IMG/VR virus record: IMGVR_UViG_3300022200_000030
Coordinates: 1 to 64,000 of that record
Strand: one strand, 5' to 3'
DNA length: 64,000 nucleotides
From: a virus
Shown here in pieces: positions 6,162-15,707 of the stretch; the stretch's first letter is position 1; the number at the start of each line of letters is the position of its first letter. Below the pieces are notes generated by a model. The model did not search any database, was not told the origin of the DNA, and saw only the letters and a program-made list of their open reading frames with translations. The translations under genes and the position numbers were made by a program.

Positions 6162-8161
6162 TGCCGATGATGGGACGCGGCTCGGACACTCGTATGTACT
6201 CGCCGCGTAGCGAGTCCGACAAGATGTACTCGTCGGCTAACGAGGACGAGGACAAGTACTCGCCCACGTCCCCGGAAGACATGGAACGCCGCCGCGAAGA
6301 GCGGAAGCAGCGTGAACAAGAGCGCAAAGAAAAGCGCAGCAAAATCAAGCACATCAAGGTCAGCGCAAAGTTGCCTCTTGACGGTGCCGAGTCACCAATG
6401 GGTGAGGACGACGGCAACAAGCAGGACTTAGAGCGAGAACTCGGATTGCAGGGCGGTCCTGCGGGCAGTCGCGGTCATATGCTTGACATGGCTACGGGGG
6501 CCAAGACAGGTACCGGTAGCGCAATGACCGGTCCTGTACCGCTCTTTATGAGCGAGCCAATGAAAGATGCTTGGTCCACGTTGCTGAAAGAAGACGAAGA
6601 CTACATTCATCCTGATGAGCAGATTTGGAATGATGAAGCAGATGAGCATTTGATGGGCGTCACCAATTCTTTGTGGGATTACATTGAAGGTATGTCCAAT
6701 GATGAAAAAATTGAGTGGCTAAGGCTTCAAGGTAATCCATTCATGCAAAGAGGTATGCAACGAATGTACGGCGATTTTCCTGAATTGAGTCAAGAAGACA
6801 TTGACAATTCAATTTGGGAGATGATGTTTGACGCATGGCAAGACAGTCAATTGGAAATGCCCGGTGGAATTGATTTTGATTTAGGGAGAACAACGCCAAG
6901 AACTGACCACATGGCCCGTGACGTAACAAGAGCGCATGCGGTACACCCTTCTCAATGGAAAAAATTGGCAAGTGAACCAATGAAAGATGCTTGGTCCACG
7001 TTGCTGAAAGAAGACGATGCTATTGCTCATGAGCGGCAACAAGAAAAACTGCGTCAAAGCATGATGATGGAAGGTTTGGCAGAACGACCGCACATGAACC
7101 TTAGCCACCAAGCACTCGCTGACATAATGATGCATCCTGACTTTGACAATCTTTCAGCAGAAGAGCGTGAACCGTATTTTGACGAGGCAAACACTCGCAT
7201 CATGGAAAACAAAAATCCTATGTTTGGCTATGGATGGCAAGACCTCAACCGTGCTGAACCAATGGAAGATGCTTGGTCTGCGTTGTTGAAACGTGAAACA
7301 CCCGGTACCATCGAAGCCCGTCGCCGTCGTGAAGCGCGGCGCGAGTTTCGTCCCTCCACAGGACAATTTAAGCGGCCACCCGGCGGCATGGACCCAAGCG
7401 GTGCTACCATGCGGCGCTTCCGCGCTCGCATGCGTGGTATCAAGGGTGGAAAGAAAACGGGGTTGATGTTACCTCACCTATCTGTGGAGATGAGTCACCG
7501 TGGCATTGCGACGAAACAACCCATGTCGAAAGACCCGCAAAAGTACCGTCAGTACATGGGCCAATCTGAGGCTCGCAAGATTCTCGGCAATGTACGCACA
7601 ACTTTCTCACCCCACGCCCGCTACGCCGAGCGAGGCAGTTATGCCGGACCCACCGGAGCAGGAAGACTCAGCGGACTCTTGCCCGGTCAAGCAGGACAAA
7701 TGAGGCAACCCGCACTTCGTCCATTGAGAGTCCATCAACCCCGTATGCCCCGTATGCCACGCCCACCGATGCCACCCATGCCGCCAATGATGCCTTCACC
7801 GCAATCGTCCATGGTCCCCGGCATCCCATCTGCTCCATCTGCTCCATCTGCTCCCTCGTCCATTATGATGAGTGAAGAGCGTACCGAGAGTGAGATGCTC
7901 AAGGGTCGAGCCGCTCGCACAACTGAGCGACTCAACATTATGCGCCGCATCATGGCTGCATTGGAGCGAGTAAATAAGTTGGAAAAAGCAGGTACACAAA
8001 GCGCAATGGAGAACGGTCACGTTCCTGCTCATCCTGCCGGTGTAAGTCCCAAAAATGAGTCGGACCCTGAAGGACCGACAGAAAACGACGAGACAGACGC
8101 TAAGCAGTTTGGTCTTGACCCGGCGGGCTATCTTGTCTCACAACGGGGGCATATGGGATGA
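6158..8161 (+). CDS. Mosaic virion-type protein with three PMxDAWxxLLK motifs
   Basis: The protein is 667 aa, overlapping the upstream gene by 4 bp. Residues 1-75 are charged and disordered, with three spaced MYS/KYS repeats. The motif PMKDAWSTLLK begins at residue 134 and again at 274, and PMEDAWSALLK at 368. The modules between the motifs (about 129 and 83 residues) are AT-rich compared with the flanks: 22/60 G+C at 6661-6720 against 37/60 at 6481-6540. Residues 380-560 are Arg/Gly/Pro-rich. A Pro-Met run (PRMPRPPMPPMPPMMPSP) follows near residue 530-550, then a helical end. No enzyme domain is recognised. It sits between the probable small terminase and the large terminase. A minor capsid or packaged-protein role is inference. 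Confidence 0.75.
   Translation: MMPMMGRGSDTRMYSPRSESDKMYSSANEDEDKYSPTSPEDMERRREERKQREQERKEKRSKIKHIKVSAKLPLDGAESPMGEDDGNKQDLERELGLQGGPAGSRGHMLDMATGAKTGTGSAMTGPVPLFMSEPMKDAWSTLLKEDEDYIHPDEQIWNDEADEHLMGVTNSLWDYIEGMSNDEKIEWLRLQGNPFMQRGMQRMYGDFPELSQEDIDNSIWEMMFDAWQDSQLEMPGGIDFDLGRTTPRTDHMARDVTRAHAVHPSQWKKLASEPMKDAWSTLLKEDDAIAHERQQEKLRQSMMMEGLAERPHMNLSHQALADIMMHPDFDNLSAEEREPYFDEANTRIMENKNPMFGYGWQDLNRAEPMEDAWSALLKRETPGTIEARRRREARREFRPSTGQFKRPPGGMDPSGATMRRFRARMRGIKGGKKTGLMLPHLSVEMSHRGIATKQPMSKDPQKYRQYMGQSEARKILGNVRTTFSPHARYAERGSYAGPTGAGRLSGLLPGQAGQMRQPALRPLRVHQPRMPRMPRPPMPPMPPMMPSPQSSMVPGIPSAPSAPSAPSSIMMSEERTESEMLKGRAARTTERLNIMRRIMAALERVNKLEKAGTQSAMENGHVPAHPAGVSPKNESDPEGPTENDETDAKQFGLDPAGYLVSQRGHMG
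6557..7017 (+). repeat. Pair of perfect 41-bp direct repeats, 420 bp apart
   Basis: Bases 6557-6597 and 6977-7017 are identical over 41 bp and encode PMKDAWSTLLKED in the same frame. The spacing of 420 bp is exactly 140 codons. A third, diverged copy starts at 7259. The perfect identity exceeds what protein conservation alone requires, because synonymous sites also match. This points to recent duplication, or to recombination between the copies. Confidence 0.85.
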
Positions 8162-10302
8162 TGTACAATTCGTTCATCATTCAGAAGGCGTGGGGTCTGA
8201 TTCACTCAGGACCTAACGGTAGGTTCGTCATGCGAAACCCTCCACCTGCGGCCTTCAAGCCAATGGGAAACTTGGACTTACCTGCCTTTGCCCACGATGG
8301 TGCAGGCAACGTGTATGATGGAGAATGGGCCAAAGACGATGGCGGCATTTACTACTACCACACCCGTGAAAGGGACCACCCAAACGGCCCTCGATTTTTC
8401 CAACACGGTATTGATGCGGCTGCATACCGCTTGCTTCGTGCATTGCAAGGGCATGTTCCTTCTATTTCATCTCCTGATGTTGTCAATCTTTTCAATCAAG
8501 CAATTGACTTGTTCAACCAAAAGCACCCAAACGAAAAACACCATTTGGCACCGTTTGAGAGCCTTCAATGGCGAAAGTTGCGTTCTGCACCCCTACCAAA
8601 ACAGGTGGAAATGCATCCTGACAAGACAACTCGACCAACTCGTTCGCAAGACGGCACCAAGATTACGTTGCTGACAAACAACAACGCCGCTGAAAACCCA
8701 AATGGGAAGTTCATTGAATCGTACTACTTACCCTTCAACGTCGAATTGCGACAACTGCTTGAGCAGCATTTTTCACCTGAAGTAATTGACATGCTTGCGC
8801 ATAATGTCAGATTTTTGTTGCATGACAAACCGTTTGTATATGCGAACTACACCACACCCCCGAAGTACATTCGCTCCGAACAACGTGACCCCGGCTCCGC
8901 GTATATTGATGGGTCAAAAGTTCCGTTTCCTGATGAGTTCAGACCCGCAGAACAACAAGAAGCATTTACGTGGCAAGTGCTGCATCATCTTCCTGATGTG
9001 TTTTTCAAACCAATGCCCCAAAACAGGGAAGCCATTGATTTGCAAAGAAGGACGGCAGACCATATTCGACAAGCCCTAAGTGGAGGCAATGTTGACGCCA
9101 TACCTAATTTTCCTGTGACCTTTACGTTTGAAGGACAAAGAATCCAACGACCGTTGCAAGAAGCCCTGCTCACTCCTGAATATCAGCAAGCGGTCATTAA
9201 GGAGATTTCATCGGTGCCTGCAATGATGTTTTTGTTTGGTCGAGCAAACCAACAAGGAGGCAATTTCATGAAATTGTTCAACAACGTAATGGGAAGGCTT
9301 GAAGATTATTCAGGCCTTTCTCATGACGAGCATAGCGAGTACTACACGGCGGGAGGGAGCGGTAAAGGGACAGGTATGCATGCTAAGGCAGGACGTGTCA
9401 TGGCTCTTGCAAACATGTTTGGCGCTAACGAAGACGGCAGTTCCAAATTGCGTGACGTTCAATTAGAAAGTATTGCTCCTGATGAACAAGAGCAAGTTAA
9501 TCTCAATCGTCGTTTAATTGAAGGGCTTGCTGAACATCAAATGGTGGCTCGCGGTCATGAGCGAAAAGACGTAGGTGAGGTACCAAACAAGCCGCTTGGC
9601 CGACCTATGCACATTCAGAATTATCACGGTGATATGCTTGAGCCACAACTTAGGCTTGAGCCACATATGGAAAATTACGATTATGCGTGGGTTGAAGACT
9701 TTGCTGACTACAACCCCGGTGACCTACCACAAGAAGTCCCTGCGTCTGCACCCGTACCGGCGTCCGCTCATCCGTCGGCTACGGTGCCTCTCCCAACAAG
9801 CGGCTCATCACCTCCGCCGCTCGCAGACGCAGGGACACCTCAACCCTTGTCGGCTGATTTCCAAGCCATTCGACCGGACATTGGCCGCTATACCCCTGCA
9901 CAGTTCAGGGAAATGCTCGACCTCGCAGGTCGTGGTCGGCAGCGGCCTGCTGCTTCGCCTGAGTTGTCTCCCGTTGAAGCACGCGCCCAAGCAGGCCTGT
10001 CTGACCCACGCCAAACTTTGTTGTCGCAGTTCATGCGCAGCGAAGACATACATCTGCCTGTGATGGACCAAGTGATGAAAGCACTTGAGCGAATGCAGTA
10101 CCGCGAGGCTGAATTGGACAACAACGTGGTGAAACACCTCAGTTCTTCCCGCACGTCCTCCCGTCAGTTGGCTTCATACGTTGGGCTTACCTCCGAGGAA
10201 GTAACCAACATTCATCACACGATGGGTGATTGGCACAAAATTGCGAAGTCGTACAACGTCCAACCCGAGGTCGTCAAGGTCATTAAAATAAGTATGAGGT
10301 GA
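8158..10302 (+). CDS. Long unknown protein, likely virion component
   Basis: The protein is 714 aa; ATG 8158 overlaps the upstream stop and ATG 8161 is an alternative. The N-terminus has IIQKAWGLIHS at residues 7-17, which may be a degenerate form of the PMDxAWxLLK motif found in its neighbours. Residues 80-520 are AT-rich and globular, without a recognised domain. Residues 530-570 are Pro/Ala/Ser-rich linker. The last 70 residues look helix-turn-helix-like (RQLASYVGLTSEEV, then a second helical pair ending at the C-terminus). It lies between two other unusual proteins upstream of the large terminase. Function unknown. Confidence 0.7.
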   Translation: MMYNSFIIQKAWGLIHSGPNGRFVMRNPPPAAFKPMGNLDLPAFAHDGAGNVYDGEWAKDDGGIYYYHTRERDHPNGPRFFQHGIDAAAYRLLRALQGHVPSISSPDVVNLFNQAIDLFNQKHPNEKHHLAPFESLQWRKLRSAPLPKQVEMHPDKTTRPTRSQDGTKITLLTNNNAAENPNGKFIESYYLPFNVELRQLLEQHFSPEVIDMLAHNVRFLLHDKPFVYANYTTPPKYIRSEQRDPGSAYIDGSKVPFPDEFRPAEQQEAFTWQVLHHLPDVFFKPMPQNREAIDLQRRTADHIRQALSGGNVDAIPNFPVTFTFEGQRIQRPLQEALLTPEYQQAVIKEISSVPAMMFLFGRANQQGGNFMKLFNNVMGRLEDYSGLSHDEHSEYYTAGGSGKGTGMHAKAGRVMALANMFGANEDGSSKLRDVQLESIAPDEQEQVNLNRRLIEGLAEHQMVARGHERKDVGEVPNKPLGRPMHIQNYHGDMLEPQLRLEPHMENYDYAWVEDFADYNPGDLPQEVPASAPVPASAHPSATVPLPTSGSSPPPLADAGTPQPLSADFQAIRPDIGRYTPAQFREMLDLAGRGRQRPAASPELSPVEARAQAGLSDPRQTLLSQFMRSEDIHLPVMDQVMKALERMQYREAELDNNVVKHLSSSRTSSRQLASYVGLTSEEVTNIHHTMGDWHKIAKSYNVQPEVVKVIKISMR

Positions 10303-10306
10303 AATC

Positions 10307-11059
10307 ATGAAGCCCGTACTCGTTCGTAAATCTGAAACTGCGTTGCAGCAGATACCAAGTGGCGGTTTGCAGTTGGTGGTTGGTGGTAAAGGCCCATCAA
10401 TTCGTGAACTTGCGGGCGTGGCCTTTGGACGAAAAACAGGTCAGAAAGGGCAAGGATGGCAAAGACTTGGTGCTATTGCTGATTTGGCAGGTCGCGGTCT
10501 TTCTGCTGCGGCTACCACGCAACAAATTGCAGACCAAATGCAAGGGGGCAACCTCGCTGCTCCTATGGGTGCGTACGCACAGTACCTTGCAAACCAACCG
10601 TGGCAGTTCATTGAAAGGCAAAAGGAAACTCAACCTCAAACTCAACCTCAAACTCAATCTTCACCTACTCAGCAGCAACCCCCACACATGGAGCCTGTTG
10701 CACCGGGTGCGACTGCTCCTGATGGTTCCCCACTCCGACCGGACCAAATGATGCTACCGGGTATGGGTCCATCTCAAACCGCTACACCTACCGCTACACC
10801 TACCGCTGCACCTACCGCTTCACCTGTTGACCCTGCACATGCAGCGGGGGTTTTGCCGACGATGCCGGGACAACCTCCTGCTCAGCCTGCTGCTGCTCAG
10901 CCTGCTCAGCCTGCTCAGCAGCAGGGAACACCTGTTGACCCCGCTGAAGCAGCGCGATTACTCCAAGGACAAACCAACCTGTACGACCAACGATTCAATC
11001 GTTCTGCTGAGCCGTTTGAACATGCGATGGACTACTTGCTCAAGAGGTTGAGCCGATGA
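10307..11059 (+). CDS. Pro/Gln/Thr-repeat protein ending in a PFEHAMDYLLK motif
   Basis: The protein is 250 aa. AGGTGA immediately before the start contains the stop of the upstream gene. Residues 1-100 are probably folded and Gly-rich. Residues 104-215 are low-complexity: a QTQP repeat, a TPTA repeat (ATPTATPTAAPTA) and an AQPAQPAQ repeat. The last 16 residues contain PFEHAMDYLLK from residue 236, a form of the motif shared with other genes here, placed at the very C-terminus. The gene overlaps the large terminase start by 4 bp. The repeats suggest a flexible tether with the motif as an end-anchor, which is inference. Confidence 0.7.
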   Translation: MKPVLVRKSETALQQIPSGGLQLVVGGKGPSIRELAGVAFGRKTGQKGQGWQRLGAIADLAGRGLSAAATTQQIADQMQGGNLAAPMGAYAQYLANQPWQFIERQKETQPQTQPQTQSSPTQQQPPHMEPVAPGATAPDGSPLRPDQMMLPGMGPSQTATPTATPTAAPTASPVDPAHAAGVLPTMPGQPPAQPAAAQPAQPAQQQGTPVDPAEAARLLQGQTNLYDQRFNRSAEPFEHAMDYLLKRLSR

Positions 11060-12543
11060 AGGAAGACATGAATCAGTTCATCCTTGAGATGGACCGTGAA
11101 ATGTCGGCCAAGTCCTTCAGGTACTTCTTCACCGAGATTCTTGGCTATGACTATTCGTTCCATCACGAATGTTGGGACAAAGGGTTGAGTGACAACCGCT
11201 ACTACTGTGTCAAAGCAAGCCGTGACCACGGCAAGTCCGTGTTTTTCATGTCCTATGCCCTGTGGATTGCGGCGTTTCAACCCAACACTCACATCATGAT
11301 TTTCAGCCACTCACTTGAGCAGACGCTTGAACACATGCGGTTCATTCGCAACAACATCGAAACCACCCCGTGTCTGAAACACCTTATTCCCGAAGGGCGA
11401 CCGTGGCGAAAAACCTACTTTGACTTTGCAAACGGAAGCCGTATGATGGCAAAGTCCGTGGGTGGTGGTACCCGTGGTTTCCACCCGAACGTGGTTGTGT
11501 GCGACGACATTCTGTGGGGTACGACCGGTACTGAATTGCAACGTGCTGCTGATTGGTTCTATGGTGTGCTGCTTCCTGTGCTGCACCACTCCGGTCGCAT
11601 GATGATTGTTGGTACACCTTTTTCGTACAACGACCTGTACGCAGAACTTGAGCAACGTGAGGCATTCACCGTTGAAACCTACCCTGCCATCAACAACGAA
11701 GGAAAAGCCCTGTGGCCTGAGCGATGGGATTTGGAATCGCTTGACCAACGGCGACTTTCCATGCCTGCTATTCAATTCTCCCGTGAATACCTGTGCGAGC
11801 CGATTCACGACGTTGCGAGTATGTTTCCCAACGACATTCTTGAAAAAGCAAGGGACAAGGAACTTGTGTTGCTTGACCGCGCTGAAATGGAATACGACGA
11901 AGAAGGTGAATCAACAGGCATCTTTGGTCAGCATTTCATCGGATGGGACACGGCTATTGCCTCGGACAAGAACGCTGACTTTACCGCTATGCTTGTGTTA
12001 CGTACGTTACCCGATGACGGTACCAAACAAATCATTGGTGCGCATCACGAACGTGGAATGAGCGGTGCTGCGCAGAAACGGCAAATCCTGATGATGAACA
12101 ACCGCTTCCAACCTGATTTGATTGAACTTGAAGGAAACAACTTCCAACGCATGTTTGCTGCTGAACTGCAAGACATGCGCAACGACATTCCCATCAAGAC
12201 GTTCATGACCACCCGTCAGCGTAAGGAATCCATGTTCATGTCCTTGCTCATGGCGTTTGAGCAAGGTCAGATTCGCACACCCTATGGGGATGAGCGGAGC
12301 CGTGAGTTCACGCACAAGTTGGAGCAAGAACTCAACCGTTTCGGCATGCAGAAAAACGGGAAGTTGGAAAGCGTGGGTACGCACGACGACTTGGCAATGG
12401 CCCTTGCTTTGGCGAATTGGGGTACCAAGGAGTTCCGTGGCTCGCTTGTTATGCTTGACGACTACATGCCCGGATTTGCCGATTGGCTTAGTGGTGGTAA
12501 TCAGGAAGAAAAAGGAGGCTTTGATGGATGGCTTACCCCCTGA
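11056..12543 (+). CDS. terL: Terminase large subunit
   Basis: The protein is 495 aa, the usual length for TerL, the ATP-driven motor and nuclease that packs viral DNA through the portal. Walker A is KASRDHGKS at residues 53-61. Walker B is VVVCDD ending at D150-D151, and the coupling motif is MIVGTPFS at 183-190. The C-terminal RNase H-like nuclease shows D298 (GWDTA), the acidic ELE at 357-359 and D444-D445 (THDDLAMALA). All key residues are present, so it should be active. Its start overlaps the upstream gene by 4 bp. The short gap after it contains GGGGTTTTT (12562-12570), which could end transcription, though this is weak evidence. Confidence 0.95.
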   Translation: MKEDMNQFILEMDREMSAKSFRYFFTEILGYDYSFHHECWDKGLSDNRYYCVKASRDHGKSVFFMSYALWIAAFQPNTHIMIFSHSLEQTLEHMRFIRNNIETTPCLKHLIPEGRPWRKTYFDFANGSRMMAKSVGGGTRGFHPNVVVCDDILWGTTGTELQRAADWFYGVLLPVLHHSGRMMIVGTPFSYNDLYAELEQREAFTVETYPAINNEGKALWPERWDLESLDQRRLSMPAIQFSREYLCEPIHDVASMFPNDILEKARDKELVLLDRAEMEYDEEGESTGIFGQHFIGWDTAIASDKNADFTAMLVLRTLPDDGTKQIIGAHHERGMSGAAQKRQILMMNNRFQPDLIELEGNNFQRMFAAELQDMRNDIPIKTFMTTRQRKESMFMSLLMAFEQGQIRTPYGDERSREFTHKLEQELNRFGMQKNGKLESVGTHDDLAMALALANWGTKEFRGSLVMLDDYMPGFADWLSGGNQEEKGGFDGWLTP

Positions 12544-12596
12544 TTTACCCGTTTCCTGAGTGGGGTTTTTAACCAATGGTCAAGTGAGTGGTCATT

Positions 12597-13895
12597 ATGT
12601 GGGGGAGTGCATTGGTGGGTGACGTGTACGACGTGCCCATGGTCGTTGAAGACCCCTTGACAAAAATGGTACTCAACGCGCTTTCTCAGCATCCTATGTT
12701 CAATGAGAACGATTTGCCGCTGCAAACCACCTCAACTGTATTTATCAAAGAAGACCTGCGAAAGCGCGAGTTTCCAAAGAACGGTGACGGATGGCTTGAA
12801 ACGTATTGGGGCAAGGATGCTGACACCATTATTCGTGAGTGTCGCAAGATGCGGCGGCACGACAAAGACAACCGTGACGAATACGACGAAACGATTGGAC
12901 TTGTTCGACAACTGAAGGCCATGGAGGTTGAAGCGACCATCAACAATCTGTCGTGGGCTGAAGGCATGGAGAGTGTGATTAAACAGATGGGGCTATCCGA
13001 CCGCAGCCTCAAGGCGTTGCGAAAGTTTGGTGAAAACCGTAGCGTGTCGTTGCAAAAGGCTTGTCATCAATTCCTCAAGGCCAACACCGTGTTGCAAATG
13101 CTCAACGACAAAGTGGATTGGGATGAAAACGACCAACAATCGTGGGTTGACGCTATGCAATTGCAGAAAGATGCTCGCAAAATGTGGCAAAATGTACTGC
13201 ATCAAGTGGACACGCTGAACAAAGCAGAACAAGATGCCCTGTACTTTGCAGCAGAAGAGTTGCAGGCTCATGGACACTTAAGCAGCCGAGAGTTGCTTCG
13301 CCGTGGTGCAGACACGTTGGACCGCAACATGACGGCGCAACGAATGGGTGCGCTGCTCAAAATGTACGGTGAAGAATTAAACATCTTCAAAAGTACATCA
13401 CGTGGTGACTACGTTCTTTTAGGTCGTGATGGATTCATCATCAAGGACATTTGGGCGTACATGGCGGGTTCACTCGATTCTGACGGCAGTATTTTTATCA
13501 GCGAACGCGGTGACCCCCGTGTGACCTTTGTAGCAAGTGGCGATTCAGGAAAACAACTGTGCGAAGACTTGCACAAGGCTACCGGATGTGGTCGTCTTGT
13601 CACGGACCAAAAGGTGTCTCACAACACCAAGAAGAGTGTACACCGACTTATTTTTTCACGCAAGGACGACATTCGCCGTGTCCTTAAGGCTACACTTCCT
13701 CACATGATGCTCAAGACCACACAAGCAAGAGCCATGCTATCGTATGTGGATGAAGATGATTTTATGCGAAAGCAGGAATTGTACCGACTTGTCACCTTTT
13801 CAAATTGGAAGGACCATACGGTGAAAGCCAACGGGCTTCTTGATAAGTGGGGAATTGATGCCGATACCATAGGTGCATACGCGGAGGGGCTATGA
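12597..13895 (+). CDS. Unknown protein with a C-terminal LAGLIDADG endonuclease-like domain
   Basis: The protein is 432 aa from ATG 12597 (GTG 12588 is also in frame). The N-terminal 275 residues are helical and charged, without a recognised family, and sit where a head protein would be expected, between TerL and portal. Near residues 285-300 the sequence AYMAGSLDSDGSI matches the LAGLIDADG helix and acidic loop of homing endonucleases. The following beta-alpha units to about residue 400 (RVTFVASGDSGKQLCEDLH, then HRLIFSRKDDIRRVL) fit one domain of this fold. There is one motif, so it would act as a dimer, or it may serve only in DNA binding. No intein splice signals are visible. The last four bases overlap the portal start. 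Confidence 0.75.
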   Translation: MWGSALVGDVYDVPMVVEDPLTKMVLNALSQHPMFNENDLPLQTTSTVFIKEDLRKREFPKNGDGWLETYWGKDADTIIRECRKMRRHDKDNRDEYDETIGLVRQLKAMEVEATINNLSWAEGMESVIKQMGLSDRSLKALRKFGENRSVSLQKACHQFLKANTVLQMLNDKVDWDENDQQSWVDAMQLQKDARKMWQNVLHQVDTLNKAEQDALYFAAEELQAHGHLSSRELLRRGADTLDRNMTAQRMGALLKMYGEELNIFKSTSRGDYVLLGRDGFIIKDIWAYMAGSLDSDGSIFISERGDPRVTFVASGDSGKQLCEDLHKATGCGRLVTDQKVSHNTKKSVHRLIFSRKDDIRRVLKATLPHMMLKTTQARAMLSYVDEDDFMRKQELYRLVTFSNWKDHTVKANGLLDKWGIDADTIGAYAEGL

Positions 13896-15664
13896 TGGCA
13901 GAAGAAGGACGCATTTCTCGGTTCCTGTCAGGCCTTCGTAGCCCGTTCAAGTCGCGTGAGTCTCCTACGCCGACCATGCCGTTGTGGTCAAGCGGCATTC
14001 AGGAACCCGTAATGGCTCAGGGCATCACCATCCCTGCGCTTTATGCAGTCAGCAACGAGTCGCTAATTTTGCGCACCGTTCTTTCCAAGTTGCGTCAGGA
14101 GATGTTTCGTCGCGGCTACTATTGGGAAAAGAAGTTCACAGTCAAATGTACGGTGTGCGATGAAGAATACCAACAGGAAATGGAATCCTGCAAGCAATGC
14201 GGTGGCGAAGTGCGCAAGCCTGACCCTGATGAGTTGACGTACCCAAAATGGTTGCTCAAACAGGAAAACTCGATGGAACAATCTTTTGTCCATCTGCTTC
14301 ATGAAGTTGAGAATGACCTCAATATCGTGGATGACGCTTTCCTCATCTTGGTCAAAGAATACTTCATTGACCCTGAAAGCAAGGAGATTGCGTTTTATCG
14401 TGTCAAGGAGATGGTTCGCGGTGACCCCATCTTCATGCGGATTGTGGCCGACAAACGTGGTGTGCGCGGTGGCCGATTCAAAGTCTGCATCATCCATCGT
14501 GACGAAGTGAAGACGCATGCTGACGACAAGGTGTGCGAGAACTGTGGTCGTGACCTTGAAGACGTTCACTACGTCAACATGGCCGGTAGCGGAAAGACGC
14601 AGTACTTCGTTGAAGGTGAAGTAATTCACGTCAGCAAGTACACTCCGTCAAAGTTGTACGGTCGCAGTCCCGTCAACACCATGTGGCGTCAAGCCATGAC
14701 GCTCACGGCTATGGACAATTACATGTACACGGCCTATCAAAAGCGACGGATGCCCAAGGGTATCATCTCGGTGACTACGGACAATCTTGAGTCCATGAAG
14801 TCATTTTGGAAGTCCGTTGACGAGAAGATGGAGCGTGACCCCCACTACATTCCCCGTGTTGGTATTGAATCGCAAACCGGCAAGGGTGGCGTGAATTGGG
14901 TCAAGTTCATGGACACCTTGGAGGAAATGCAATACATTCCGGTCCGTGACGAGATTCGCAACAGAATTGCCGCATTCTATGGCGTTTCAAGCATCTTCAT
15001 GGTGGACACCGGCAAGTCCGGTGGACTGAACAATGAAGGTATGCAGATTCTTGTCACCAACCGTGCAGTTGAGTACGGTCAAAAGGTGTACACAGATGTT
15101 CTGTTTCCTCGTCTGCTTAAACAGATGAACGTCAACGATTGGAAACTCACCTTGTACCCCAACGAGGAAGAAGACGAAATTACCCGTCTCCGTCGTGACG
15201 AACAAGAACTCAACGTCGCTCAACGCATGGCTCAGTTGGGCTTCCAACCGGAACTGCTTGAGGACCCCTCTAACCGCGACATTCGCTTTGTGTACCGCAA
15301 GCCACAACCGCAGCCACAACAAGGCATGCCGGGTATGCCTCCGGGTGGCGCACCTCCGGGCATGCCTCCGGGTATGCCTCCGGGTATGCCTCCGGGTATG
15401 CCTCCGGGTATGCCTCCGGGTATGCCTCCGGGTATGCCACCGCAAATGGTTGGTGGAATGCCTCCGGGCATGCCAATGCCGCCACCTCAACCCGGTGGTC
15501 AAGGTGTTGGTCTGCGTAATCGAGGGCCTGCTGCGCCTGAGCGAAGGACCGTGGTTGGTAGCGGCGCACCGTTTAGTAGCGTTCAACAACGGGGTCCGCA
15601 GCCTAACCTACAAGAAAACGTCAGCAATGCGCTGATGAACGCCCGAAGGCCTCGCGGTGCCTAA
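13892..15664 (+). CDS. Portal protein with two zinc sites and a PPGM-repeat tail
   Basis: The protein is 590 aa (ATG 13892 or 13895). It follows the packaging genes and has the layout of HK97-type portals, with a core containing [16 protein letters not shown], the long helix region and the [11 protein letters not shown] segment near residue 365-375. A portal is the dodecameric head vertex ring that binds TerL. Unusual for this family are two apparent zinc sites: C86, C89, C100, C103 (a ribbon) and C199, H202, C215, C218. The C-terminus carries a (PPGM)n repeat at about residues 485-520, encoded by a 12-bp tandem repeat, and is probably disordered. Transfer of portal function is from family knowledge and gene order. 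Confidence 0.85.
   Translation: MMAEEGRISRFLSGLRSPFKSRESPTPTMPLWSSGIQEPVMAQGITIPALYAVSNESLILRTVLSKLRQEMFRRGYYWEKKFTVKCTVCDEEYQQEMESCKQCGGEVRKPDPDELTYPKWLLKQENSMEQSFVHLLHEVENDLNIVDDAFLILVKEYFIDPESKEIAFYRVKEMVRGDPIFMRIVADKRGVRGGRFKVCIIHRDEVKTHADDKVCENCGRDLEDVHYVNMAGSGKTQYFVEGEVIHVSKYTPSKLYGRSPVNTMWRQAMTLTAMDNYMYTAYQKRRMPKGIISVTTDNLESMKSFWKSVDEKMERDPHYIPRVGIESQTGKGGVNWVKFMDTLEEMQYIPVRDEIRNRIAAFYGVSSIFMVDTGKSGGLNNEGMQILVTNRAVEYGQKVYTDVLFPRLLKQMNVNDWKLTLYPNEEEDEITRLRRDEQELNVAQRMAQLGFQPELLEDPSNRDIRFVYRKPQPQPQQGMPGMPPGGAPPGMPPGMPPGMPPGMPPGMPPGMPPGMPPQMVGGMPPGMPMPPPQPGGQGVGLRNRGPAAPERRTVVGSGAPFSSVQQRGPQPNLQENVSNALMNARRPRGA
15362..15433 (+). repeat. 12-bp minisatellite in the portal gene
   Basis: Six exact tandem copies of ATGCCTCCGGGT start at 15362, with diverged copies on both sides (GGC for GGT, then GCCACCG). 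It encodes the MPPG repeat. Such arrays change copy number by slippage, so repeat number may vary between related genomes, and short-read assemblies may collapse it. Confidence 0.9.
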
Positions 15665-15707
15665 ACCTTGATAACCGCCCCACGACTGCATAAAGCGAGG
15701 GAATCTC

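Noticed and set aside
13290-13800. Intein within the gene at 12597
   Set aside because: There is a LAGLIDADG motif, but no splice-junction Cys/Ser and His-Asn signals are visible, and the domain is at the C-terminus rather than interrupting a conserved protein.
15352-15440. CRISPR-like array
   Set aside because: The repeat is a 12-bp head-to-tail unit without spacers and encodes the PPGM tail of the portal.
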